Assembly: GCA_963782495.1 (NCBI GenBank)
Contig: CAWAJU010000005.1
Coordinates: 62,001 to 126,000, forward strand
Length of the DNA: 64,000 bases
DNA from: DASQBT01 sp963782495
GTDB taxonomy: Bacteria > Pseudomonadota > Gammaproteobacteria > Burkholderiales > Thiobacillaceae
Reading direction: 5' to 3'
A program made the translations under genes and the position numbers. Each line of letters opens with the position of its first letter. Position 1 is the first letter of the stretch. A model generated the notes under the pieces. That model made no database searches. It saw only the letters and a list, made by a program, of their open reading frames with translations, and was not told the DNA's origin. Positions 36,637 through 44,716 of this stretch are shown in pieces.

Positions 36637-37057
36637 AGGCGGGACTGTTCTTGCCTTTGATTTTGGTTTGAAACGAACGGGAGTTGCGGCGGGGGAACTG
36701 GGCATAGGGGTGGCCCATCCCCTCACCGTCATTCGCACCGAGTCCCCTGATGAGCGATTCAATCAAATTTCCCAACTGCTCCAGCAGTGGCAGCCTACCC
36801 TGTTGGTTGTTGGTTTGCCCCTGCACCCGGACGGCGCCGAGCACGAGCTGACCCGCGCCGCGCGTAATTTTGCCGCTAAACTGGAAAACCGCTTTAAACT
36901 CCCGGTGTTTCTAGCTGACGAACGCTACACTAGCCAGCTTGCGGAGGGTGAGTTGCATGAAGCCGGGATCCATGGCAAGAAGAACCGTGACCATCTGGAC
37001 GCCGTCGCCGCCCAATTGATCTTGCAGGGATTTCTTGATGCACGACACACTGCCTGA
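36629..37057 (+). CDS. ruvX: Putative pre-16S rRNA nuclease / Holliday junction resolvase-like YqgF
   Basis: A 142-residue RNase H-fold protein. Catalytic acidic residues are visible in LAFDFGLKRTGVA, in FLADERYTS and in HGKKNRDHLDAVAA. The family (YqgF/RuvX) matures the 5' end of 16S rRNA. It overlaps yqgE by 8 bases and pyrR by 20, so the five genes from yqgE to the pyrC-like gene are likely one transcript. Confidence 0.92.
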   Translation: MPEGGTVLAFDFGLKRTGVAAGELGIGVAHPLTVIRTESPDERFNQISQLLQQWQPTLLVVGLPLHPDGAEHELTRAARNFAAKLENRFKLPVFLADERYTSQLAEGELHEAGIHGKKNRDHLDAVAAQLILQGFLDARHTA

Positions 37058-37538
37058 CGCCGAAGACCTGCTCGCCAGACTGGCCCTGGCCATCGCGTCC
37101 GACCTCACGCCCGAAACCGCGCTGGTCGGGATCCATACCGGCGGCGCCTGGGTAGCCGAACGCCTCCATGCCCAGCTTGGGATCGCCCAGCCCCTAGGCG
37201 TTCTGGATATCTCCTTCTACCGCGACGACTTCTCGCGCATCGGCCTGCATCCCCAGGTCAAACCCTCCCGGATCCCATTCCAGGTCGAGGACCGGCCCGT
37301 TATCGTAGTGGATGACGTGTTGTACACGGGCCGCACCATGCGCGCCGCCATGAACGAGTTGTTCGATTATGGACGGCCAGCTTCCATCCGGCTGGCGGTG
37401 CTGGTGGACCGTGGTGGCCGAGAGCTACCGATCTGCCCAGATTACGCCGGTGCCCGCCTCAATCTGCCCGGCGACCGCAATCTTCAGCTGGACCGCGCCG
37501 CCGACGGCCGTTTGTCGATTACCCAGAGGATTTCTTGA
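37038..37538 (+). CDS. pyrR: PyrR-type bifunctional regulator / uracil phosphoribosyltransferase
   Basis: A 166-residue phosphoribosyltransferase-fold protein with the PRPP motif VIVVDDVLYTGRTMRAAM near residue 97 and HTGGAWVAERL near the start. In Gram-positives PyrR binds RNA to attenuate pyr operons; in proteobacteria the gene often precedes pyrB and its regulatory role is less clear. No attenuator-like structure was seen before pyrB. ATG 37038 is used; TTG 37035 is adjacent. It overlaps ruvX and pyrB. Confidence 0.9.
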   Translation: MHDTLPDAEDLLARLALAIASDLTPETALVGIHTGGAWVAERLHAQLGIAQPLGVLDISFYRDDFSRIGLHPQVKPSRIPFQVEDRPVIVVDDVLYTGRTMRAAMNELFDYGRPASIRLAVLVDRGGRELPICPDYAGARLNLPGDRNLQLDRAADGRLSITQRIS

Positions 37539-38521
37539 TCGCACCTTCAATGAGCACCAATCCTCAACTCAATGCGGATGGAGGTCTCAAACACCTGCTA
37601 ACGCTGGACGGTCTGCCCCCCCACATCCTGACCCAGATACTTGATACTGCCGAATCCTTCATGGATGTCGGCGAACGGGACGTAAAAAAGGTTCCGCTGC
37701 TGCGTGGCAAGGCCATCTTCAACTTGTTCTTCGAGCCATCCACACGCACTCGCACCACGTTCGAAATCGCCGCCAAGCGGTTGTCGGCCGACCTGGTCAA
37801 TCTCAACATCTCCACATCCAGCCAGAGCAAGGGCGAAACCATACTCGACACGGTCGCCAACCTCACCGCCATGCATGCCGACATGTTCATTGTGCGCCAC
37901 GGGCAAAGCGGCGCCGCACATTTTATTGCCCGTCACGTGGCGCCACACATCTCGGTGGTGAACGCAGGTGACGGCCGTCACGCCCACCCTACTCAAGGGC
38001 TGCTCGACATGTTTACCATCCGGCGCTATAAGGGCGCGTTTCACAACCTGCGCGTGGCGGTGGTCGGTGACGTGCTTCACTCGCGCGTGGCACGCTCGCA
38101 ACTGCACGCGCTGACCAGCCTGGGGGTACCGGAAGTGCGGGTCATCGCGCCCAAAACGCTGCTGCCGACTGGTGTTGAACAAATGGGCGTGCATGTCTAC
38201 CACGACATGCGCGCCGGCCTCAAGGACGTTGACGTGATCATCATGCTGCGCCTGCAAAACGAGCGCATGAAAGGCGCGCTGTTGCCCTCTTCGGGGGAAT
38301 ACTTCAAGCACTATGGCCTTACCATGGAGAAGCTCAAACTCGCCAAGCCGGATGCCATTGTCATGCACCCCGGCCCGATGAACCGCGGTGTTGAGATTGA
38401 CTCCGAAGTGGCGGATGGTCCGCAGTCCGTTATCCTTCCGCAGGTCACCTACGGCATCGCGGTACGCATGGCGGTGATGAGCATCCTGGCGGGCAACATG
38501 AGTGGAGCGGCAACGGCATGA
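37535..38521 (+). CDS. pyrB: Aspartate carbamoyltransferase, catalytic chain
   Basis: A 328-residue enzyme (323 from the ATG at 37550) that makes carbamoyl-aspartate. The carbamoyl-phosphate loop FEPSTRTRTTFE near residue 60, the NAGDGRHAHPTQGLLD block and MHPGPMNRGVEI are intact. TTG 37535 has AGAGGA five bases upstream and a TTGA overlap with the pyrR stop, while ATG 37550 has no ribosome site, so TTG is preferred. The 3' end overlaps a mini-ORF cassette by ATGA. It probably forms a dodecamer with the inactive dihydroorotase-like protein encoded next. Confidence 0.95.
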   Translation: MIAPSMSTNPQLNADGGLKHLLTLDGLPPHILTQILDTAESFMDVGERDVKKVPLLRGKAIFNLFFEPSTRTRTTFEIAAKRLSADLVNLNISTSSQSKGETILDTVANLTAMHADMFIVRHGQSGAAHFIARHVAPHISVVNAGDGRHAHPTQGLLDMFTIRRYKGAFHNLRVAVVGDVLHSRVARSQLHALTSLGVPEVRVIAPKTLLPTGVEQMGVHVYHDMRAGLKDVDVIIMLRLQNERMKGALLPSSGEYFKHYGLTMEKLKLAKPDAIVMHPGPMNRGVEIDSEVADGPQSVILPQVTYGIAVRMAVMSILAGNMSGAATA

Positions 38522-38631
38522 GCAGTGAGCAGCGGCCCAACGCAGTGGGGATGTGCACGGCCGCGAATGCCGTCGGTCGCCGATGCCAGACTGCCCAAAC
38601 ACCCATACCCGACCTGGACGCGACGGCATGA
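38518..38631 (+). mobile_element. Single copy of the ~110-bp mini-ORF cassette between pyrB and the pyrC-like gene
   Basis: The 114 bases start with an ATG overlapping the pyrB TGA and end with a TGA overlapping the next ATG, encoding 37 residues (MSSEQRPNAVG at the start, PIPDLDATA at the end), the same length and geometry as the metX-metW units. A 41-base core beginning GGGGAT at 38547 agrees with the metX-metW unit at about 33 positions, including GCACG, CCGCGAATGC and CCGATGC. ACGGCATGA occurs at both ends, like a target-site duplication. It lies in the same orientation as transcription. Confidence 0.75.
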
Positions 38632-39914
38632 AGATCCACATTCGGAACGGACGCGTCCTCGACCCCAGGAACCGCCTGGACATGATCGCCGATCTGTATA
38701 TTGCAGCCGGCAAGATCGCCGGTGTTGGCCAATCCCAAGCGGACTTCCATGCCAATCGTACCCTTGATGCGAGCGGCTGCATCGTCTGCCCGGGCCTCGT
38801 GGACATGTCGGTGCGTTTGCGCGAACCGGGGTTCGAATACAAGGCCACACTTGAATCCGAAATGGCGGCTGCCGCGGCGGGCGGAGTGACCTCCCTGGCT
38901 TGCCCGCCCGATACAGATCCGCCGTTGGACGAACCCGGCCTGGTGGAAATGCTCAAGTTTCGCGCGAAGAATTTGCCCGGCCCCCGTGTCTACCCCATCG
39001 GCGCCCTCACCCAGCAGCTCAAGGGCGAATACCTCACCGAGATGGCCGAGCTGACGGAGGCCGGCTGCGTCGCCTTTTCCCAGGACGACGCACCTCTCAC
39101 CAATGGCTTGGTGTTGATGCGCGCCATGCAGTATGCCTCGACTTTCGGCTTCATGTTGTGGCTCAGGCCGCAGGATTTTCTTCTCGCACGTGATGGTGTG
39201 GCGCATGATGGCCCGGTGGCGTCCAGGCTTGGCCTGCCGGGCATCCCGGTGTTGGCCGAGACGGTCGCTCTGTCCACCATCCTGCTGCTGGCGCGGGAAA
39301 CCGGCTGCCGCGTCCACCTGACCCGGCTTTCAGCGAGGGAGAGCATCGCCATGGTGCGGGCGGGCAAGCTGCAAGGCATTAAGCTAAGCTGCGACGTCGC
39401 CATTGCCAATTTGCACCTGAGTGAAATGGACCTCACCAGTTTCGATAGCCAGTTCCATCTCATTCCGCCCCTGCGCTCCCTGCGCGACCGCGATGCCTTG
39501 TGCGAAGCGCTTAAGGATGGCAGCATCGATGCGGTGTGCTCGGACCATGCGCCCCTGGATGACGACGCCAAGCAGTTGCCATTCGGCGAGGCCAGCCCGG
39601 GTGCGTCCGGAGTGGAACTGCTGCTGCCGCTCACCTTGAAATGGGCGACCGAGCATCGTGTCCCGCTGCTTGATGCCATCGACCGGATTACCTGGAAGCC
39701 AGCGCAGATTCTCGGTATCCCTGCCGGGCACTTGTCGGTCGGCGCGTGCGCAGATGTGTGCGTATTCGATCCGGAAGCGCGCTGGATCGTCAGCCCCCGC
39801 AGCATGATCAGTCAGGGTCATAACACGCCTTTCCTGGGCCATGAGATGGCGGGGAAAGTGCGTTATACCGTGATCGATGGGCATCTCGATTACGAAGCTG
39901 CTGATGGCCGGTAG
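38628..39914 (+). CDS. Dihydroorotase-like protein lacking metal ligands (PyrX/PyrC' type)
   Basis: A 428-residue amidohydrolase-fold protein. At the place where active dihydroorotases have the metal-binding His-X-His (GLVDxHxHLREPG) this one reads GLVDMSVRLREPG, so both His are missing. The rest (GGVTSLACPPDT, VCSDHAPLDDDAK, ASGVELLLPL) keeps the fold. In Pseudomonas such inactive proteins are structural partners of aspartate carbamoyltransferase; the same role is likely here. A separate active pyrC should exist elsewhere. Its ATG is the last base set of the mini-ORF cassette (ATGA) and lacks a strong ribosome site, so coupling may matter. Confidence 0.9.
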   Translation: MKIHIRNGRVLDPRNRLDMIADLYIAAGKIAGVGQSQADFHANRTLDASGCIVCPGLVDMSVRLREPGFEYKATLESEMAAAAAGGVTSLACPPDTDPPLDEPGLVEMLKFRAKNLPGPRVYPIGALTQQLKGEYLTEMAELTEAGCVAFSQDDAPLTNGLVLMRAMQYASTFGFMLWLRPQDFLLARDGVAHDGPVASRLGLPGIPVLAETVALSTILLLARETGCRVHLTRLSARESIAMVRAGKLQGIKLSCDVAIANLHLSEMDLTSFDSQFHLIPPLRSLRDRDALCEALKDGSIDAVCSDHAPLDDDAKQLPFGEASPGASGVELLLPLTLKWATEHRVPLLDAIDRITWKPAQILGIPAGHLSVGACADVCVFDPEARWIVSPRSMISQGHNTPFLGHEMAGKVRYTVIDGHLDYEAADGR

Positions 39915-39995
39915 ATCAGGAAGATGCGACGTTTCGTCTGATATGCCCGGGATCGATTGCGGTAAAATGCCGCTTTAGCGAGCATCTACATTGCC

Positions 39996-42900
39996 ATGAG
40001 CGCATCCCGCCTGCGCGAAATTCCCTACAACTACACATCGTTCTCCGACCGCGAGATTGTCATTCGCCTGTTGGGCACGGACAGTTGGCGCATCCTCAAC
40101 GAACTGCGTAGCGAGCGCCGCACCGGCCGCTCTGCGCGCATGCTGTTCGAAGTCCTGGGCGATATCTGGGTGGTGGACCGCAATCCCTATTTGCAGGATG
40201 ACTTGCTCGATAACCCCAGGCGCCGCGCCGCCCTGATCGAAGCGCTGCGCCATCGCCTGAATGAGATCGACCGCCGCCGCCAAGGCAACGACAAGGTGGA
40301 ACTGTTGCTGGCGGCGGGCCGTCACGCAGTGGAGAAATTCGAAACTGGCTTTGCCGAAACCGCCAGGTTGCGACGGGAAATCGTGAAGAAACTGTCGCGT
40401 CACACGCGCAAGGACAACATCGCCTTTGACGGCATGGCGCGGGTCAGCCATGTCACGGACGCGACCGACTGGCGGGTCGAGTATCCCTTCGTGGTACTCA
40501 ATCCAGATGGCCCGGAAGAAATTCCCGGCCTGGTGGCGGCCTGCATAGCGCTGGACCTAACCGTGATTCCTCGCGGTGGCGGCACTGGCTACACCGGTGG
40601 CGCCATCCCGCTTACGCCGCGATCTGCGGTCATTAACACCGAGAAGTTGGAAAGCCTGTCACCCATCTCCAGCATGACCTTGCCAGGCAGCGAAAAGAGC
40701 GCCGCGGTCATTACCTGCGGCGCCGGCGTGGTGACGCGCCGGGTGATGGAAGCGGCAGAAGAACACGGCCTGGCCTTCGCCGTGGACCCGACCAGTGCGG
40801 ATGCGTCGTGCATAGGCGGCAATGTGGCCATGAACGCCGGCGGCAAGAAGGCGGTCCTGTGGGGCACCGCGCTGGATAATCTGCTGTCGTGGAAGATGGT
40901 CACCCCGGATGCAGACTGGCTGGTGGTGACACGCCTGGATCACAATCTGGGCAAGATCCATGAGGTTGAGACAGCGCGTTTTGAATTGCAGCGTTTCGCC
41001 GTCGACGGCAAGACAGCCAAAGGCGATGCGAAGATTCTGAGCATTCCCGGCAGGAACTTCCGCAAGATCGGGCTGGGCAAGGACGTTACTGACAAATTTC
41101 TCGCCGGCCTGCCCGGTATCCAGAAGGAAGGTACCGACGGCCTCATCACCGAGGCCAGCTTCGTTCTGCACCGCATGCCCGCCCATTTGCGCACCGTGTG
41201 CCTGGAGTTCTTCGGCCAGGTGGCTGATGCCGTGCCGGCGATTGTTGAAATAACCGAACTGTTCAAGGGCCGCACTGACGTGCTGCTTGCAGGGCTGGAA
41301 CACCTGGACCGACGTTACGTCAAGGCGGTGGACTATGCGACCAAGTCAAGTCGTTCCGGCCTGCCCAACATGGTGCTGCTGGCGGATGTTGCAAGTGACG
41401 ATGACTCCGCTGCGGGTGAAGCCGCGTCGCGTATCGTGCGCCTGGCCAATCAGCGTGGCGGCGAAGGCTTCATCGCAGTGTCGCCTGAGGCGCGCAAGAA
41501 ATTCTGGTTGGACCGGGCACGCACCGCCGCCATCGCGGCCCACACCAACGCATTCAAGATCAACGAGGACGTGGTGATTCCGCTGCCGCGCCTGGGTGAC
41601 TATTCCGACGGCGTGGAGCGAATCAACATCGAGCTTTCGCTCAAGAACAAGCTCATGTTGGCTGACGCGTTGATGGCGTTCTTCTCGGCCGAACTGCCCC
41701 TGTTCGAAGACGAGGAGACCGCGGCCGATCCGGCTCATACCGCGGATCGCACGAACCGGGCCCAGGAACTGCTCATTGGCATACGCGCGCGCTGGCAGGG
41801 CTGGCTGGACCGGTTGCCCGCCGATGATGCACTGTTCCGCCAGATCCAGTCCGGCGAACTGCGTGCCTCCTGGAAGAAAGACATCCGCCAGCCTTTGCAC
41901 CAACTGTTTACCGGCCGTGAGTATCACCCCGTTCTCGCGGGCATCGAAGAACTGCACCGCTCGGTCCTCAAATCCAGGGTATTCATTGCCCTGCACATGC
42001 ACGCGGGCGATGGCAATGTGCACACCAACATCCCGCTCAACTCGGATGACTACGCGATGCTGCAGGAAGCTAACGCCGCCGTGGCACGCATCATGCGGCT
42101 GGCCACCGACCTGGACGGAGTGATCTCCGGCGAGCATGGCATTGGCCTGACAAAGTTTGAATTTCTCACTCCCGAGCAGGTGGCTACCTTTGTCGATTAC
42201 AAGGAAGCGGTGGATCCGCAAGGCCGCTTCAACGCCGGTAAGCTGCTGCCCGGCGGCGATCTGGCGCGCGCCTACACGCCTTCGTTCTCTCTTCTGGAGT
42301 CTGAGTCCCTGATCATGGAGCAGTCTGAAATCGGCGCAATTGCCGACTCCATCAAGAACTGCCTGCGCTGTGGCAAATGCAAGCCGGTGTGCAACACTCA
42401 CATACCACGCGCCAACCTGTTGTATTCGCCGCGCAACAAGATACTGGGCACCTCACTCCTGATCGAGGCCTTCCTCTACGAGGAGCAGACCCGGCGCGGT
42501 GTGTCACTCGCACACTTCGCCGAGTTCAATGACGTGGCCGACCATTGCACCGTCTGCCACAAGTGCAAGAGCCCCTGCCCGGTCAATATCGATTTTGGCG
42601 ATGTTTCCGTCGCAATGCGTAACTTCCTCACCCGGCACGGACAGAAGAAGACCCGCCTCGCCACCCGAGCGGCCATGGCCTTCCTCACCATTCAGGACCC
42701 GGCTGCAATCAAGGCCTTGCGCAAGGTGATGATCGAATGGAGTTATCCGCTGCAACGCGTTGCCCACCGCGTTGCGAAGACCTTGGGCCTGGTCCAGGGC
42801 CAGACCAGCCACCCACCCGCCACGGTGGGCGATGCACCGCTGCGTGCCCAGGTGATCCACTTCATCAACAAGCCCATGCCCGGCGGCTTGCCGAAGAAAA

Positions 42901-43763
42901 CCAGCCGCGCCCTCCTCGGTCTGGACGATCCGCACGTGGTGCCGGTCATTCGTGATCCGCAGCTGGCTGCGGAGGAGAGCGAGGCCGTGTTCTATTTCCC
43001 TGGCTGTGGCTCCGAACGGCTATTTTCCCAGGTGGGTCTTGCGACCCAGGCCATGCTCTGGCATGTGGGCGCCACCACCGTGCTGCCGCCGGGCTATTTG
43101 TGCTGCGGCTACCCGCAAACCGCCGCGGGACAGGAAGCCAAGGGCAGTCAGATCAGCGTAAACAACCAGGTGCTGTTCCACCGTGTTGCCAATACGCTCA
43201 ACTATCTGGACATAAAGACTGTCATCGTTTCCTGTGGCACCTGCATGGACCAGTTGCTCAAGTATGAATTCGGCAAGATCTTCCCCGGCTGCCGCCTGCT
43301 GGACATCCACGAATATCTCCTGGAAAAAGGCATCAAGCTGCGCGGCACCAAGGGCGTGAAGTATCTGTACCACGACCCCTGCCATACTCCGATGAAGACA
43401 ATCGCGCCGATGAAGGTGGCCGCCGGGCTGCTGGGCGATGGAGTAAAGCTATCCGACCGTTGCTGCGGTGAATCCGGCACGCTTGCGGTGACCAGGCCCG
43501 ACGTGTCCACACAAATACGCTTCCGCAAGCAGGAAGAAATCCAGAAGGCTCGCAACCAACTGGGGGCAACGGAAGGCGAGACCGTCAAGCTGCTGACTTC
43601 CTGCCCCTCGTGTCTGCAAGGGCTGGCGCGCTATTCGAACGACACAGCCACCGAGCCCGACTACATCGTGGTGGAGTTGGCGAAGAATCTGTTGGGAACC
43701 GACTGGCTGGCAGAGTATGTGGCGCGGGTCAACCAGGGCGGGATCGAAAAAGTCTTGCTGTAA
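39996..43763 (+). CDS. Large FAD-linked oxidoreductase with Fe-S and CCG domains (DUF3683)
   Basis: A 1255-residue protein. Order: DUF3683 domain (residues 1-130, MSASRLREIPYNYTSFSDRE), PCMH-type FAD domain (VIPRGGGTGYTGGAIPLT near 190), D-lactate-dehydrogenase-like C-domain (HMHAGDGNVHTNIP, ISGEHGIGLTKFEF), two [4Fe-4S] motifs (CLRCGKCKPVC near 789 and CTVCHKCKSPC near 851), and two CCG domains (GCGSERLFSQ, CCGYPQTAAG, CCGESGTLAV). It joins in one chain what GlcD- and GlcF/GlpC-like subunits do separately, so it likely oxidises a 2-hydroxy acid and passes electrons to the quinone pool. The substrate is unknown. Confidence 0.9.
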   Translation: MSASRLREIPYNYTSFSDREIVIRLLGTDSWRILNELRSERRTGRSARMLFEVLGDIWVVDRNPYLQDDLLDNPRRRAALIEALRHRLNEIDRRRQGNDKVELLLAAGRHAVEKFETGFAETARLRREIVKKLSRHTRKDNIAFDGMARVSHVTDATDWRVEYPFVVLNPDGPEEIPGLVAACIALDLTVIPRGGGTGYTGGAIPLTPRSAVINTEKLESLSPISSMTLPGSEKSAAVITCGAGVVTRRVMEAAEEHGLAFAVDPTSADASCIGGNVAMNAGGKKAVLWGTALDNLLSWKMVTPDADWLVVTRLDHNLGKIHEVETARFELQRFAVDGKTAKGDAKILSIPGRNFRKIGLGKDVTDKFLAGLPGIQKEGTDGLITEASFVLHRMPAHLRTVCLEFFGQVADAVPAIVEITELFKGRTDVLLAGLEHLDRRYVKAVDYATKSSRSGLPNMVLLADVASDDDSAAGEAASRIVRLANQRGGEGFIAVSPEARKKFWLDRARTAAIAAHTNAFKINEDVVIPLPRLGDYSDGVERINIELSLKNKLMLADALMAFFSAELPLFEDEETAADPAHTADRTNRAQELLIGIRARWQGWLDRLPADDALFRQIQSGELRASWKKDIRQPLHQLFTGREYHPVLAGIEELHRSVLKSRVFIALHMHAGDGNVHTNIPLNSDDYAMLQEANAAVARIMRLATDLDGVISGEHGIGLTKFEFLTPEQVATFVDYKEAVDPQGRFNAGKLLPGGDLARAYTPSFSLLESESLIMEQSEIGAIADSIKNCLRCGKCKPVCNTHIPRANLLYSPRNKILGTSLLIEAFLYEEQTRRGVSLAHFAEFNDVADHCTVCHKCKSPCPVNIDFGDVSVAMRNFLTRHGQKKTRLATRAAMAFLTIQDPAAIKALRKVMIEWSYPLQRVAHRVAKTLGLVQGQTSHPPATVGDAPLRAQVIHFINKPMPGGLPKKTSRALLGLDDPHVVPVIRDPQLAAEESEAVFYFPGCGSERLFSQVGLATQAMLWHVGATTVLPPGYLCCGYPQTAAGQEAKGSQISVNNQVLFHRVANTLNYLDIKTVIVSCGTCMDQLLKYEFGKIFPGCRLLDIHEYLLEKGIKLRGTKGVKYLYHDPCHTPMKTIAPMKVAAGLLGDGVKLSDRCCGESGTLAVTRPDVSTQIRFRKQEEIQKARNQLGATEGETVKLLTSCPSCLQGLARYSNDTATEPDYIVVELAKNLLGTDWLAEYVARVNQGGIEKVLL

Positions 43764-43900
43764 TGCCGGAAGTGAAACGGAATTAATCAGTACGACAATT
43801 TTAGATATGGATGTCGATAATTTTTACACACACAAATGTGGGGCGGCACCTTATTGTTTCAACTCACTGTTTTGAAAAGTTAATTGAATGATCGAGCCGT

Positions 43901-43916
43901 TAGCATGATCCCTGCT
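43901..43916 (+). promoter_or_regulatory. Weak sigma-54-like element before a PEP-CTERM gene
   Basis: TAGCATGATCCCTGCT has the -12 TGCT and most of the -24 half but A in place of the first conserved G. It lies 57 bases before the GTG at 43973, in the position seen at the other PEP-CTERM genes. Confidence 0.3.
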
Positions 43917-43972
43917 TGTCTTTGACGACTATCAGGTAATGTCAAAAAAATTAAGAGTACGGGGGATATGTA

Positions 43973-44656
43973 GTGAACCAGCGCGCAGTAGCACTTGGGA
44001 TTGCATCAATTTGCGTAGTCCTTTGGGGGTTGGCGTCTTCCGCCCAGGCCGCGGGTTTCTGCTCAACGAGTGCGGCAACTGAAGGTATCGCACCCGGCGA
44101 CGTAACAATCAACGGCACGAGCGCAAACGATTGCTACGGAGTGGTGGCTGGCAATATCACGGGCAGCGGAACTTTTGCCGGGGCACCCGTGATCGATGGT
44201 TTGGCAGGTTGGGGGACAGGCTGGACGTACCTCGACGCAACAGATGAAGCCAGTGCCACCTTCACGGGGCTAAGCTTCACGGCTTCTGCCGGTTCAGGCT
44301 CTTCCGGTACCTGGACTTTGACCGGTGTGGATAGCAACGGCGCCAGCCCGCTCAATTTCCCAACCTCACTGGACATGGTGGTAGGCCTGAAGGCCGGAAG
44401 CGAATATGCCTTGTGGGGCTTCGATAACATCGTTGTCGATGCCAGCGACAGTGGCACGTTCAATATCGTCTTCACCAATAATGGCGGGCAGCATCCCGAT
44501 CTATCGCACTTGATCTTGTTTGCCCGCGACGCCAGCGGCGGTTCAGTGGGTTCAGTCCCCGAAACTCAAACCTGGGCCATGATGTTAGCGGGTCTCGGCC
44601 TGGTCGGACTGCAACTGCGCCGGCGCAAGGACGGGCGGCACCTGCTCCGGGCCTGA
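43973..44656 (+). CDS. PEP-CTERM-like surface protein (PETQTW variant)
   Basis: A 227-residue secreted protein. GTG at 43973 is preceded by CGGGGGA at a good distance; a nearby ATG leads at once to a stop. The signal peptide ends SSAQAAGF. The body is rich in Gly, Thr and Asn with two Cys near the start. The anchor is VPETQTWAMMLAGLGLVGLQ followed by RRRK: the usual PEP is replaced by PET, a variant seen in many betaproteobacterial family members. A terminator follows. Function unknown; sorting by an exosortase is expected. Confidence 0.85.
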   Translation: MNQRAVALGIASICVVLWGLASSAQAAGFCSTSAATEGIAPGDVTINGTSANDCYGVVAGNITGSGTFAGAPVIDGLAGWGTGWTYLDATDEASATFTGLSFTASAGSGSSGTWTLTGVDSNGASPLNFPTSLDMVVGLKAGSEYALWGFDNIVVDASDSGTFNIVFTNNGGQHPDLSHLILFARDASGGSVGSVPETQTWAMMLAGLGLVGLQLRRRKDGRHLLRA

Positions 44657-44675
44657 AGGAACGGGGGGCAGAAAG

Positions 44676-44699
44676 AAGGGGGCATCGCCCCCTTTTTCT
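44676..44699 (+). terminator. Terminator of the 43973-44656 gene
   Basis: AAGGGGGC and GCCCCCTT pair across ATC; TTTTTCTTT follows. It lies 20 bases after the stop codon. Confidence 0.85.
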
Positions 44700-44716
44700 T
44701 TGGCCGCGCCTCTGGC

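Noticed and set aside
35632..36762. Minus-strand 376-codon open frame opposite yqgE-ruvX
   Set aside because: It lies antisense to two clear conserved genes and shows no protein family features.
41346..42401. Minus-strand 351-codon open frame
   Set aside because: It is a shadow of the large FAD/Fe-S oxidoreductase gene in GC-rich sequence.
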